Assembly (NCBI GenBank): GCA_946478755.1
Contig: CAMLDJ010000134.1
Span: 1-13,781 of the forward strand
Length of the DNA stretch: 13,781 bases
Direction of reading: 5' to 3'
DNA from: an uncultured Pedobacter sp.
Lineage (GTDB): Bacteria; Bacteroidota; Bacteroidia; Sphingobacteriales; Sphingobacteriaceae
Numbering within the stretch: the stretch's first letter is position 1; every line of letters begins with the position of its first letter. The notes under the pieces were generated by a model, which was not told the DNA's origin, did no database searches, and was given only the letters and a program-made list of their open reading frames with translations. Below are positions 6,439 to 13,781 of the stretch, piece after piece. The translations under genes and the position numbers were made by a program.

Positions 6439-7518
6439 TTAAATGAAACTATCTCCGAATTCTTCGGTAAGTTGTTTTACTACCTCTTTAATTTCCTGCT
6501 CCTGGTCCTTAGGATAAATGAGGAGTGCATTACCATCATCTATAACGATAAAGTTGTCCAGGCCTCTGATGACGGCAAGTTTATCTGCATTGATATGAAT
6601 AATGCTGTTTTGTGTGTCCTTTACGTTGACCTGTTTAGCGGCGATCACGTTATTCATGGCATCTTTGTCTGCCGTTTCATGTAATGAATTCCAGGTACCA
6701 AGGTCAGACCATCCGAAATTTGCAGGAATGGTATAGATGTTATCTGCTTTCTCCATAATGGCATAGTCTATCGATATGTTTGGAGAAGAAGTATAGTTTT
6801 TATCAATAAACGCACGTTCCTCCAGGCCATTGTAGTATTCCATTCCGCTTTCGAACAGATCGTGAATTTCTGGTGTGTATTTCTTTAAAGCATTGATGAT
6901 CGCAGTTGCTTTCCAGATAAAGATTCCTGCATTCCAGAGGTAGTTTCCATCTGCCAGGTACTTTCGGGCTTTTTGAAGTGTAGGTTTCTCTCTAAATTGT
7001 GTTACTTTAAAAATGCCCTCTTCAACTTCCTGGTTGTACTGAATATATCCATATCCAGTATCCGGTCTAACCGGGCTGATTCCGAGGGTGACCAAAGCTT
7101 CATGCTTGCGGGTATAGGCCAAAGCAAAAAGAAGCCGTTCTACAAAAATATCCTCAAATAAAATAAAATGATCTGAAGGTGCCACAACCAGGTTGGCTTC
7201 GGGATTGAGGGCGGCTAATTTAAAAGAAGCATATGCAATACAGGGGGCTGTATTGTTTCTGCTTGGCTCACAAATCAGCTGATCGACAAAAACGCCTTCC
7301 AGCTGATCTAGGATAATGTCGCAATATTGACTATTGGTCACAATGAAAATGTGGTCGGCAGGACAGATTCTTAAGAAGCGGTTATAGGTAATTTGTAGTA
7401 GCGATTTTCCTGTTCCTAAGATATCCAAAAACTGTTTTGGGAAATGATTGCGGCTCTTGGGCCAGAAGCGGCTTCCGATGCCGCCAGCCATAATCAGTAC
7501 ATAGTTATTTTTATCCAT
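6439..7518 (-). CDS. manC: Mannose-1-phosphate guanylyltransferase
   Basis: Makes GDP-mannose from mannose-1-phosphate and GTP in the cytoplasm. With the start at 7518 the protein is 359 residues. It has the nucleotidyltransferase signature AGGIGSRFWPKSR (11-23) followed by PKQF, APSDH (113-117), FREKP (175-179) and WNAGIF (195-200). The length fits the monofunctional enzyme without the C-terminal cupin isomerase domain found in longer ManC/AlgA proteins. I chose MDKNNYVLIMAGG as the start. A longer reading from 7596 adds 26 residues that overlap ugd and resemble nothing in the family, while 7518 lies 4 bp after the ugd stop. Phosphomannomutase (manB) is not in the window. GDP-mannose could feed a mannosyltransferase or be converted to GDP-fucose elsewhere. 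Confidence 0.93.
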   Translation of the reverse strand: MDKNNYVLIMAGGIGSRFWPKSRNHFPKQFLDILGTGKSLLQITYNRFLRICPADHIFIVTNSQYCDIILDQLEGVFVDQLICEPSRNNTAPCIAYASFKLAALNPEANLVVAPSDHFILFEDIFVERLLFALAYTRKHEALVTLGISPVRPDTGYGYIQYNQEVEEGIFKVTQFREKPTLQKARKYLADGNYLWNAGIFIWKATAIINALKKYTPEIHDLFESGMEYYNGLEERAFIDKNYTSSPNISIDYAIMEKADNIYTIPANFGWSDLGTWNSLHETADKDAMNNVIAAKQVNVKDTQNSIIHINADKLAVIRGLDNFIVIDDGNALLIYPKDQEQEIKEVVKQLTEEFGDSFI

Positions 7519-7522
7519 GAGT

Positions 7523-8857
7523 TTACTGGTTACCAATAAAAACTTCGTTTTCAATAAGTGGTCTGCCGATGCTATTGTAATAATATCCGAGGTCAATCAT
7601 TTTTTGAAGATCATATAAATTACGACCATCAAAGATCACTTTGTTGTTCATGCGTTCCTCCAACTGATTGAAATCAGGATTTCTAAATACCGGCCATTCT
7701 GTAGCAATCAGTAAAGCATCTGCATTATCCAATGCTTCATATAAGTCGGTGGCATAGGTGATCTGATCTCCGAGTCGCTTTTTTACATTGTCGATCCCTT
7801 CAGGATCAAAAGCCGTAACTGAAGCTCCATTTTTGATCAGGCGGTCGATGATGTATAAAGCAGGTGCTTCGCGGATGTCATCCGTTTCCGGTTTAAAGGC
7901 GAGGCCCCAGAGTGCAAAATGTTTTCCCGGAATATCATTGTTGTAATATCTCAATAGCTTATCTACGAGTACGGTTTTCTGCTTTTCGTTTACAGACATG
8001 ACTGCCTTCAGAATCTGAAAATCGTACCTGTTTTCTTCTGCGGATTTTGACAGAGCTTGCACATCTTTTGGAAAGCAACTGCCTCCATAACCAAGGCCAG
8101 GGAAGAGGAAACGTTTGCCAATCCGCTCATCAGAGCCTATTCCGCGACGTACCGCGTCAACATCAGAACCGACCAGCTCACAAAGGTTTGCGATCTCATT
8201 CATAAAGGTGATTTTAGTGGCAAGGAATGAATTCGCCGCATATTTAGTTAATTCGGATGAACGCTCATCCATAAACAGAATGGGGTTGCCCTGTCTTACA
8301 TACGGCGTGTAAAGTTCGATCATTAGTTTGATGGCGCGTTCGCTTTTGGTGCCAATCACTACCCGGTCGGGTTTCATAAAGTCTTCTACAGCAACGCCCT
8401 CACGCAGAAATTCAGGGTTGGAAACGACATCGATGTTTATCGCCGTATTGGCTGCAAAAACGGCCCGTACCTTATCTGCTGTACCTACCGGAACAGTGGA
8501 TTTATTGACGATCACTTTGTATTCCGTAACCAGTTTGGAAATATCTTCTGCGGCTCCTAAAATATAGGAGAGGTCTGCATTACCATCTCTATCTGGGGGT
8601 GTAGGCAAGGCCATAAAGATAATCTGGGCTTCCTTAACAGCGAGCTTTAAATCTGTTGTGAAAGTCAGTCTTTTTTGAGATATGTTTCTTACAAATAAGG
8701 TGTCGAGGCCGGGTTCATAGATTGGAATAGTCCCGTTTTGCATCTTTTCTACCTTTGCATGATCAATGTCTACACAGATTACATTGTTTCCTGTTTCTGC
8801 AAGACATGTACCGGTTACTAAACCTACATATCCTGTTCCTATTACCGCAATTTTCAT
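7523..8857 (-). CDS. ugd: UDP-glucose 6-dehydrogenase
   Basis: Oxidises UDP-glucose to UDP-glucuronate with two NAD+ in the cytoplasm, supplying the acidic sugar of many exopolysaccharides. The 444-residue length is typical. The N-terminal Rossmann motif GTGYVG is at 7-12, followed by ALPTPPDRDG, the NKSTVPVGTADKV segment (118-130), NPEFLREG (147-154), and GGSCFPKD (258-265) with catalytic Cys261. The C-terminal NAD/UDP domain has WGLAFKPETDDIREAP (317-332). The STVPVGT and GSCFPKD context fits UDP-glucose dehydrogenase better than UDP-ManNAc or GDP-mannose dehydrogenases. It is the first gene of the minus-strand operon ugd-manC-Wzi family, and its leader is A-rich, as expected for Bacteroidota. 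It diverges from the wcaJ-like gene across 232 bp. Confidence 0.95.
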   Translation of the reverse strand: MKIAVIGTGYVGLVTGTCLAETGNNVICVDIDHAKVEKMQNGTIPIYEPGLDTLFVRNISQKRLTFTTDLKLAVKEAQIIFMALPTPPDRDGNADLSYILGAAEDISKLVTEYKVIVNKSTVPVGTADKVRAVFAANTAINIDVVSNPEFLREGVAVEDFMKPDRVVIGTKSERAIKLMIELYTPYVRQGNPILFMDERSSELTKYAANSFLATKITFMNEIANLCELVGSDVDAVRRGIGSDERIGKRFLFPGLGYGGSCFPKDVQALSKSAEENRYDFQILKAVMSVNEKQKTVLVDKLLRYYNNDIPGKHFALWGLAFKPETDDIREAPALYIIDRLIKNGASVTAFDPEGIDNVKKRLGDQITYATDLYEALDNADALLIATEWPVFRNPDFNQLEERMNNKVIFDGRNLYDLQKMIDLGYYYNSIGRPLIENEVFIGNQ

Positions 8858-9089
8858 AAGTAGTTTCTTTTTTTTATTGTAAACCTACCTATCATGACTT
8901 GATAATTTTGCTATTTTTCTTAAAATACCTATTTGTGGGGACATTTTGAATTGCTAATCAAGCTAATTTTGAAAATGTTAAGAGGTTTGTTAGGTTGGCC
9001 TGAAAATTTTAGGTTGTTTTTATTAATCAACGCCTTTTGATCACAATTTGTTAACGCGGTTTTAACAATTCAACTCTAACTCAATTCAG
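8858..9089. promoter_or_regulatory. Divergent intergenic region with candidate promoters
   Basis: These 232 AT-rich bases separate ugd (minus) from the wcaJ-like gene (plus) and should hold both promoters. Two plus-strand candidates for the Bacteroidota TTTG / TAnnTTTG promoter can be seen. The first is TTTG at 8945-8948 with TAATTTTG at 8964-8971: a perfect -7 element, but a spacer of only 15. The second is TTTG at 8986-8989 with the weaker TAGGTTGT at 9010-9017 and a spacer of 20. I see no good minus-strand match. Neither is certain. Confidence 0.4.
9048..9068. promoter_or_regulatory. Inverted repeat upstream of the wcaJ-like gene
   Basis: A perfect 7-bp inverted repeat TTGTTAA (9048-9054) and TTAACAA (9062-9068) with a 7-nt spacer, ending 21 bp before the start codon. 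The arms extend further if one T is allowed to bulge (AATTTGTTAA against TTAACAATT). It could be an operator or a 5'-UTR hairpin. In AT-rich DNA it could also be chance. Confidence 0.35.
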
Positions 9090-10481
9090 ATGCAGACACG
9101 TTATTTATACTTGCTTAAATACATCTTGCCTATTACGGATATCGTAATGGTCAATATGGTCTATGCTCTAGCTTATTATATTACCGAATATCTGGGGAAA
9201 TCAGTTCCAGATGAGTTGTGGCAGCATTATATGGTGGTTTGCAATCTGATATGGATGTTCAATTCGGTTGTTTTTGGTTTGTATTCCGAGTATGGATCCA
9301 GAAGACTAGAACGGATTTATAGAGGAACCTGGCGCAGCATTGCACTTCATTTGGTTATTTTTGCACTATATCTGCTTTTTCTCAAGGATTTAGAGTTTTC
9401 AAAGACCTTTCTTGCCGTATTTTATGGGTTGATGATCAGCGCCTTTATTCTAAATCGGTTTCTGGGTACTGCATTTCAGTTTATGCTGGTTCAACGGTTT
9501 AACGTAAACAAGAAAGTGGCATTAATTGGTGTGAACCCAACCGGACGTCGGCTGGCGCACTATCTGGATCGTCAGTATAATATAGATTTTTACGGCTATC
9601 TGGATGACGGCAGCAGGATCTATGCCGATGAAAATGGAAATTTATCCACCAGATTTATCTCTAAAATGGTTGCAGCGGCAGTAAATGGGGTAAAGGACGT
9701 ATATGTCTCCCTTGAACCTCACCGAATGTCGGAAGTTAAAACCTTTTTGGAAGAAGCCGATAAACATTGTCTTAGGGTGAAGTTTATTCCCGATATCGAG
9801 ACCACATTGGCCACGCCATATACGATCAGCTATGTAGGAGGAGAGTTTCCTGTGATCTCGTTGAGAAAAGAACCATTGGAAAGTGTCAGTAACCGTTTTA
9901 AAAAGCGTGCTTTCGACCTCGTTTTCAGTACTGCGATTATTGTTTTTATACTGAGTTGGTTATATCCGATAATCGCCATTCTGATTAAGCTGCAAAGTAA
10001 GGGGCCTGTTTTGTTCAAGCAACTCAGAAGCGGGCAGAATGATGAGCCATTCTGGTGCTATAAATTCAGGAGCATGAAAGTCAACAATGACAGTGATAAG
10101 AAACAAGCCACTAAAGACGACGACCGGATCACGCCAATCGGAAAGTTCCTTCGCAGATCAAGCCTGGATGAACTGCCCCAGTTCTTTAATGTTTTTTTGG
10201 GAAATATGAGTGTGGTAGGGCCAAGACCACATATGCTGAGCCATACTGAAGAATACAGGGCGATCATCGATCAGTATATGGTCCGTCATTTCTTAAAGCC
10301 AGGAATTACAGGCTGGGCGCAGGTTAACGGCTTCAGAGGGGAAACCAAAGAAGATGGTGCCATGAAAAAAAGGGTAGAACATGATATCTGGTACCTGGAA
10401 AACTGGAGCGCGATGCTGGAAGTGAAAATCGTCTTCATGACGATCATTAACATGATCAAGGGAGAAGATAAAGCGTATTAA
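9090..10481 (+). CDS. wcaJ: Polyprenyl-phosphate sugar-1-phosphate transferase (WcaJ type)
   Basis: Starts each repeat unit by moving a hexose-1-phosphate, typically glucose-1-phosphate, from UDP-sugar to undecaprenyl phosphate at the inner membrane. The 463-residue architecture is the full-length WcaJ/WbaP-like form. It has four N-terminal hydrophobic segments (about 12-33, 45-64, 82-98, 105-124), a Rossmann-like central domain from 141 (KKVALIGVNPTGRRLA), a hydrophobic segment (about 274-300), and the C-terminal catalytic domain. The catalytic domain shows KRAFDLVFS, KGPVLFKQLRSG, YKFRSM, LRRSSLDELPQFFNV (Asp360, Glu361), MSVVGPRP (373-380), KPGITGWAQVNGFRG and DIWYLENWS. The exact sugar (glucose or galactose) is not certain. 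It leads the plus-strand operon, with rfbB starting 20 bp after its stop. Confidence 0.92.
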   Translation: MQTRYLYLLKYILPITDIVMVNMVYALAYYITEYLGKSVPDELWQHYMVVCNLIWMFNSVVFGLYSEYGSRRLERIYRGTWRSIALHLVIFALYLLFLKDLEFSKTFLAVFYGLMISAFILNRFLGTAFQFMLVQRFNVNKKVALIGVNPTGRRLAHYLDRQYNIDFYGYLDDGSRIYADENGNLSTRFISKMVAAAVNGVKDVYVSLEPHRMSEVKTFLEEADKHCLRVKFIPDIETTLATPYTISYVGGEFPVISLRKEPLESVSNRFKKRAFDLVFSTAIIVFILSWLYPIIAILIKLQSKGPVLFKQLRSGQNDEPFWCYKFRSMKVNNDSDKKQATKDDDRITPIGKFLRRSSLDELPQFFNVFLGNMSVVGPRPHMLSHTEEYRAIIDQYMVRHFLKPGITGWAQVNGFRGETKEDGAMKKRVEHDIWYLENWSAMLEVKIVFMTIINMIKGEDKAY

Positions 10482-10501
10482 CAGATTAGTAACATAAAAT
10501 T

Positions 10502-11560
10502 ATGAAGAAAATATTAATTACCGGTGGGGCTGGTTTCATTGGCTCACACGTAGTCAGGTTATTTGTCAAAAAGTATGCTGATTATGAGATCATCAATCTG
10601 GATAGACTGACTTACGCGGGGAACCTGTTGAATCTTACTGATGTGGAACATTACACTAACTACAGGTTTCTCAGGGGAGATATCACTGATGCTGGTTTTG
10701 TTACTGAGATTTTTCAAGTTGAAAAACCGGATGCAGTCATCCACCTGGCTGCGGAATCTCATGTAGACCGCTCTATCAGTAATCCCATGGAATTTGTAAT
10801 AACCAATGTGATTGGGACAGTAAATTTGTTAAATGCGGCAAAAGAATCCTGGAAAGAAAATTACAACTTCCATCGGTTTTACCATGTAAGTACAGATGAA
10901 GTTTACGGTGCCCTGGGCGACACCGGAATGTTTACTGAAAGTACTGCCTACGATCCACATAGTCCTTATTCAGCTTCAAAGGCAAGTTCTGATCATTTTG
11001 TTCGTGCTTACCATGATACGTACGGCTTGGATGTGGTCGTTTCCAACTGTTCAAATAACTACGGATCTCATCATTTTCCCGAAAAGCTGATCCCGCTCGC
11101 CATTAACAATATCAAAAATTGTAAGCCGGTGCCCGTTTATGGCAGGGGAGAGAATATCCGCGACTGGCTTTGGGTAGAAGATCATGCCCGTGCAATTGAT
11201 ACGATTTTCCACCAGGCGAAATCAGGAGATACTTATAATATTGGCGGACATAATGAATGGAAAAATATTGACCTGATTCATTTGTTATGCAGGATTATGG
11301 ATCAGAAACTGGGAAGAACAGCAGGGGAATCTGCGCAGCTCATTACTTATGTAACAGATAGGGCAGGGCATGACCTCCGGTATGCTATAGATTCCACCAA
11401 ACTACAGGAAAATCTGAATTGGGTTCCTTCTTTACAATTTGAAGAAGGTCTGGAGAAAACCGTGGATTGGTATCTTGAAAATGAGGAGTGGCTGGAAAAT
11501 GTGACCTCCGGACATTATCAGGATTACTATAAGCAACAATATGAATATAATGAGCAGTAA
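10502..11560 (+). CDS. rfbB: dTDP-glucose 4,6-dehydratase
   Basis: Converts dTDP-glucose to dTDP-4-keto-6-deoxyglucose, the second step of dTDP-L-rhamnose synthesis. The 352-residue extended SDR has GGAGFIG (8-14) for NAD+, HLAAESHVDRSI (81-92), STDEVYG (130-136; Thr131, Asp132, Glu133 are the catalytic trio of this family) and YSASK (156-160; Tyr156 and Lys160). The substrate-side signatures SNNYG (184-188), HFPEKLIPLA (191-200) and GRGENIRDWLWVEDHARA (214-231) are characteristic of RfbB/RmlB and separate it from GalE-type epimerases. The last 20 bp overlap rfbD, indicating coupling. Confidence 0.96.
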   Translation: MKKILITGGAGFIGSHVVRLFVKKYADYEIINLDRLTYAGNLLNLTDVEHYTNYRFLRGDITDAGFVTEIFQVEKPDAVIHLAAESHVDRSISNPMEFVITNVIGTVNLLNAAKESWKENYNFHRFYHVSTDEVYGALGDTGMFTESTAYDPHSPYSASKASSDHFVRAYHDTYGLDVVVSNCSNNYGSHHFPEKLIPLAINNIKNCKPVPVYGRGENIRDWLWVEDHARAIDTIFHQAKSGDTYNIGGHNEWKNIDLIHLLCRIMDQKLGRTAGESAQLITYVTDRAGHDLRYAIDSTKLQENLNWVPSLQFEEGLEKTVDWYLENEEWLENVTSGHYQDYYKQQYEYNEQ

Positions 11561-12419
11561 AATACTGGTTTTCGGTGGACATGGTCAACTTGGACAATGT
11601 ATCCGCAGGATTTGTAAAGAAAGAGGAATATCTTCTGTTCTTTTTTTTGATGAAATAGAAGGAGATATTCTGAATCCAGCTATTCTGAACAAATTATTTC
11701 AGGAAGAAACTCCGGAATTTGTGATCAATTGCGCAGCTTATACCGCGGTGGACAAAGCGGAAGATGAACCTGACCTTTGTGAAAGGATCAACAAGGATGG
11801 CGCTGCAAATCTGGCCAGATGCTGTAAGAAATTTGAAGCAACACTACTTCATATCTCCACGGATTTTGTTTTTGACGGGGAGCTGCCCAAACTTTTGAAT
11901 GAGGAAGATGTGACTGAGCCCATAAATATATATGGCAAAACCAAACTCAATGGCGAACAGGAAATTGCAACTTTATTGAAGGAACACTACATCCTTCGGA
12001 CGAGCTGGCTGTATTCTGAATTTGCGAATAATTTCGTAAAAACCATGCTTAAACTGGGGGCTGAAAGAAATGAAATGAGTGTCATTGTTGATCAGGTAGG
12101 AACACCGACCTATGCGGCAGATCTGGCCTCAGTGCTATTGGATGTCATTGAATCAGATCACAAAGCTTATGGGACTTATCATTATAGCAATGAGGGGGTA
12201 ACCTCATGGTATGATTTTGCAAAAGCAATTTTTGACCTTAGTGAGACAGAGGTAATTCTTCATCCAATTCCGGGATCTGCCTATCCAACCAAAGCTACCC
12301 GACCAGCCTTTTCTGTAATGGATAAATCAAAAATTAAACGAGTATATCAGCTGGAAATCCCTTATTGGAGAGACAGTCTGTTCAAATGTATTAACGCGAT
12401 AAAAACAAATGACAAATGA
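11541..12419 (+). CDS. rfbD: dTDP-4-dehydrorhamnose reductase
   Basis: Final step to dTDP-L-rhamnose: NAD(P)H reduction of dTDP-4-keto-L-rhamnose. 292 residues, normal for RmlD. Motifs are FGGHGQLGQ (11-19), [15 protein letters not shown] (63-77), STDFVFDG (106-113), YGKTK (131-135; Tyr131 and Lys135 catalytic), ILRTSWLYS (151-159), the [13 protein letters not shown] segment and [13 protein letters not shown] near 253-265. Two starts are possible: 11541 ([13 protein letters not shown]) or 11550 ([10 protein letters not shown]). The second puts the nucleotide-binding motif at the more usual distance and overlaps rfbB by only 11 bp. The outer start is given here and I cannot decide between them. 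The stop overlaps the rfbA start as ATGA. Confidence 0.95.
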   Translation: MNIMSSKILVFGGHGQLGQCIRRICKERGISSVLFFDEIEGDILNPAILNKLFQEETPEFVINCAAYTAVDKAEDEPDLCERINKDGAANLARCCKKFEATLLHISTDFVFDGELPKLLNEEDVTEPINIYGKTKLNGEQEIATLLKEHYILRTSWLYSEFANNFVKTMLKLGAERNEMSVIVDQVGTPTYAADLASVLLDVIESDHKAYGTYHYSNEGVTSWYDFAKAIFDLSETEVILHPIPGSAYPTKATRPAFSVMDKSKIKRVYQLEIPYWRDSLFKCINAIKTNDK

Positions 12420-13300
12420 AAGGAATTATATTAGCCGGAGGTAGCGGTACCCGTTTACATCCTTTGACCCTGGTGATGAGTAAACAAATGATGCCGGTCT
12501 ATGATAAACCAATGATCTATTATCCATTATCAACCTTAATGCTCGCGGGTATTAATGAGATATTGATCATTTCAACTCCTCATGATCTGCCTAACTTTGA
12601 GAAATTACTTGGAGATGGAAGTAAGCTTGGCTGTAAGTTTTCTTACGCGGTACAAGCCGAGCCTAATGGTCTTGCCCAGGCATTTGTAATCGGTGCGGAT
12701 TTTATCGGTACAGATAAAGTTGCGCTGGTACTCGGCGATAACATTTTTCATGGGGATGGGATGGCCAAACTCCTTCAGGGCAGCTCAGATCCTGAGGGAG
12801 GTGTTGTCTTTGCTTATCCGGTAGCTGATCCGGAACGTTACGGCGTAGTGGAGTTTGATGAAAATAAGAAAGCGATTTCAATTGAAGAAAAGCCGGTAAT
12901 GCCAAAATCTGATTACGCAGTGCCTGGTTTATATTTTTACGACAACAGCGTGGTGGAAATCGCAAAAAATATCCAGTCTTCTCCAAGGGGTGAATATGAA
13001 ATTACAGATGTTAATAAAGTTTACCTGGAGCAGGGCAAACTGAAAGTTGGCGTCCTGAGCAGAGGAACAGCCTGGTTAGATACCGGTACCTTTGCTTCAT
13101 TGATGCAGGCTGGTCAGTTCGTTCAAGTGATTGAAGAACGTCAGGGATTGAAAATAGGCTGTATCGAAGAAGTCGCTTACCGAATGAATTTCATTGATGA
13201 CGAACAGCTTTCTGCTATTGCTACACCGTTAATTAAAAGTGGTTACGGCGCCTATCTTTTGAAAATGATTAAGCAAAATGAAGCATTGGCCGCCAGCTAA
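12416..13300 (+). CDS. rfbA: Glucose-1-phosphate thymidylyltransferase
   Basis: First step of the dTDP-rhamnose route: glucose-1-phosphate plus dTTP to dTDP-glucose, usually feedback-inhibited by dTDP-rhamnose. 294 residues, typical of RmlA. It shows [11 protein letters not shown] (8-18), [17 protein letters not shown] (22-38), [11 protein letters not shown] (80-90), LGDNIFHG (106-113), IEEKP (156-160), GEYEITDVN (192-200) and [10 protein letters not shown] (216-225). The initial ATG overlaps the rfbD stop by 4 bp, so translation is probably coupled. It is the last recognisable gene of the operon, and the usual fourth member, rfbC, does not follow. Confidence 0.96.
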   Translation: MKGIILAGGSGTRLHPLTLVMSKQMMPVYDKPMIYYPLSTLMLAGINEILIISTPHDLPNFEKLLGDGSKLGCKFSYAVQAEPNGLAQAFVIGADFIGTDKVALVLGDNIFHGDGMAKLLQGSSDPEGGVVFAYPVADPERYGVVEFDENKKAISIEEKPVMPKSDYAVPGLYFYDNSVVEIAKNIQSSPRGEYEITDVNKVYLEQGKLKVGVLSRGTAWLDTGTFASLMQAGQFVQVIEERQGLKIGCIEEVAYRMNFIDDEQLSAIATPLIKSGYGAYLLKMIKQNEALAAS

Positions 13301-13719
13301 TTGAACGTTTTCAATCCCGATCATTTATACCATTCCGTGGTAAATTGTTTCCGAATTTCGAAGTTTTGGATTCTATGGTCTTATGGATAAAATAATGTAG
13401 AATAGATCACGAATTTGTAGATAAAAGTTACAGTCGAATTGAGGTAAAGTTTGTGATATGGAACGGCAACAGACTTTTGTTGTCTTCGATCTGCTGCTTT
13501 TGCCTGTAAAAATGGAAAAAAATACGCAGTCAATGGCCAAAATCGATTGCTCAAGATTATTTGTAACAAAATCCCCATTTATAGGGATGCGCGATCTGCT
13601 TAATTGGATTAATTTTTGTTATTAATTGGTCTTATAGCTTGATATAAAGACCTTTATAGAGAAATAGGTCTATTTAAGTTCTTAAAGATTAATTTTTATC
13701 CTAATTTGTTTTAATTCCA
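13301..13719. other. Gene-free AT-rich stretch after rfbA with inverted repeats
   Basis: 419 bases without a convincing gene on either strand. Small palindromes TTGAA/TTCAA (13301-13314) and TACCA/TGGTA (13328-13342) follow the rfbA stop, but neither is GC-rich or followed by a T-run, so I do not call a terminator. ATCCC/GGGAT (13571-13575 with 13584-13588) is another small stem. The strongest structure is at 13628-13671, described separately. No remnant of rfbC is visible. Confidence 0.6.
13628..13671 (+). promoter_or_regulatory. Mutually exclusive hairpins upstream of 13720
   Basis: GGTCTTATA (13628-13636) pairs with TATAAAGACC (13643-13652) with one bulged A and a 6-nt loop. The AGACCT at 13648-13653 can instead pair perfectly with AGGTCT at 13666-13671. 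TATAAAG and CTTTATA (13643-13656) form a third, tight palindrome. Sharing of the middle arm allows alternative folds, as in attenuators, or the site could bind a dimeric regulator. Function is inferred. Confidence 0.4.
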
Positions 13720-13781
13720 ATGCCGATCTACCCGTTGTACATTATCACCTGCACTTTACTCCTTTCCTGGGCGCTGTTGCT
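13720..13781 (+). CDS. Possible start of a membrane protein, cut by the window edge
   Basis: An open frame from ATG 13720 runs to the edge, reading MPIYPLYIITCTLLLSWALL. This is a hydrophobic segment that could be a first transmembrane helix or signal anchor. A TAATTTG sequence (13702-13708) lies just upstream. Twenty codons are too few for identification; membrane components such as a polymerase, flippase or acyltransferase would fit the context, but nothing in the sequence chooses among them. Confidence 0.3.
   Translation, partial: MPIYPLYIITCTLLLSWALL

Noticed and set aside
7519..7596. 26-residue N-terminal extension of manC
   Set aside because: It lies entirely within the 3' end of ugd, has no family resemblance, and the internal Met at 7518 gives the normal N-terminus right before the nucleotidyltransferase motif.
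13301..13342. Terminator after rfbA
   Set aside because: The two small stems are 5 bp each and AT-rich, with no following T-run. Termination here is likely but I cannot place it.
13467..13482. CAACA/TGTTG small palindrome
   Set aside because: A 5-bp stem with no context; expected by chance in this stretch.
13381..13578. 65-codon minus-strand open frame in the region after rfbA
   Set aside because: Composition is unremarkable, no motif is recognisable, there is no supporting neighbour on that strand, and frames of this length are common by chance in AT-rich DNA.

Overview
The window is the core of an exopolysaccharide or capsule biosynthesis locus. The organism is most likely a member of the Bacteroidota, possibly of the Pedobacter/Sphingobacteriaceae type. 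That inference rests on moderate-to-low GC content, A-rich leaders without clear Shine-Dalgarno sequences, the character of the Wzi-family outer-membrane protein, and the general look of the proteins. No search could be run, so the genus is a guess. Coding density is high. There are eleven full-length or nearly full-length genes, one possible gene running off the right edge, and no tRNA, rRNA, insertion sequence or CRISPR array that I can see.

Left block (1-4906, plus strand): a GT-B glycosyltransferase (5' end outside the window), a secreted WbsX/GH99-like glycosidase-type protein, a hexapeptide acyltransferase, a secreted SGNH/GDSL hydrolase, and a DUF1972-type rhamnosyltransferase-like enzyme. 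Together they read as chain building, O-acylation, and extracytoplasmic trimming or deacylation. The last gene is preceded by a roughly 160-bp non-coding stretch. It holds two diverged tandem copies of a leader element, each starting with a four-codon mini-ORF (Met-Lys-Pro-Ser-stop) and each able to fold into a hairpin. This is the most unusual structure in the window.

Middle block (4889-8857, minus strand): ugd (UDP-glucuronate), manC (GDP-mannose) and a Wzi-family outer-membrane capsule protein form a compact operon. It converges on the left block, and the two terminal genes overlap by 18 bp at their 3' ends.

Right block (9090-13300, plus strand): a WcaJ-type polyprenyl-phosphate sugar-1-phosphate transferase, which starts the lipid-linked repeat unit, is followed by rfbB, rfbD and rfbA for dTDP-L-rhamnose, with overlapping reading frames. 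The rfbC epimerase is not in the window. A 232-bp divergent intergenic region (8858-9089) should carry the promoters of both the minus and plus operons. After rfbA comes about 420 bp without a convincing gene but with competing inverted repeats, then a possible start of a membrane protein at 13720.

The predicted sugar supply (glucuronate, mannose, rhamnose) suggests an acidic, possibly acetylated heteropolysaccharide made on a polyprenyl carrier. Flippase, polymerase, and Wza/Wzc-type export genes are not here and presumably lie in the flanks.
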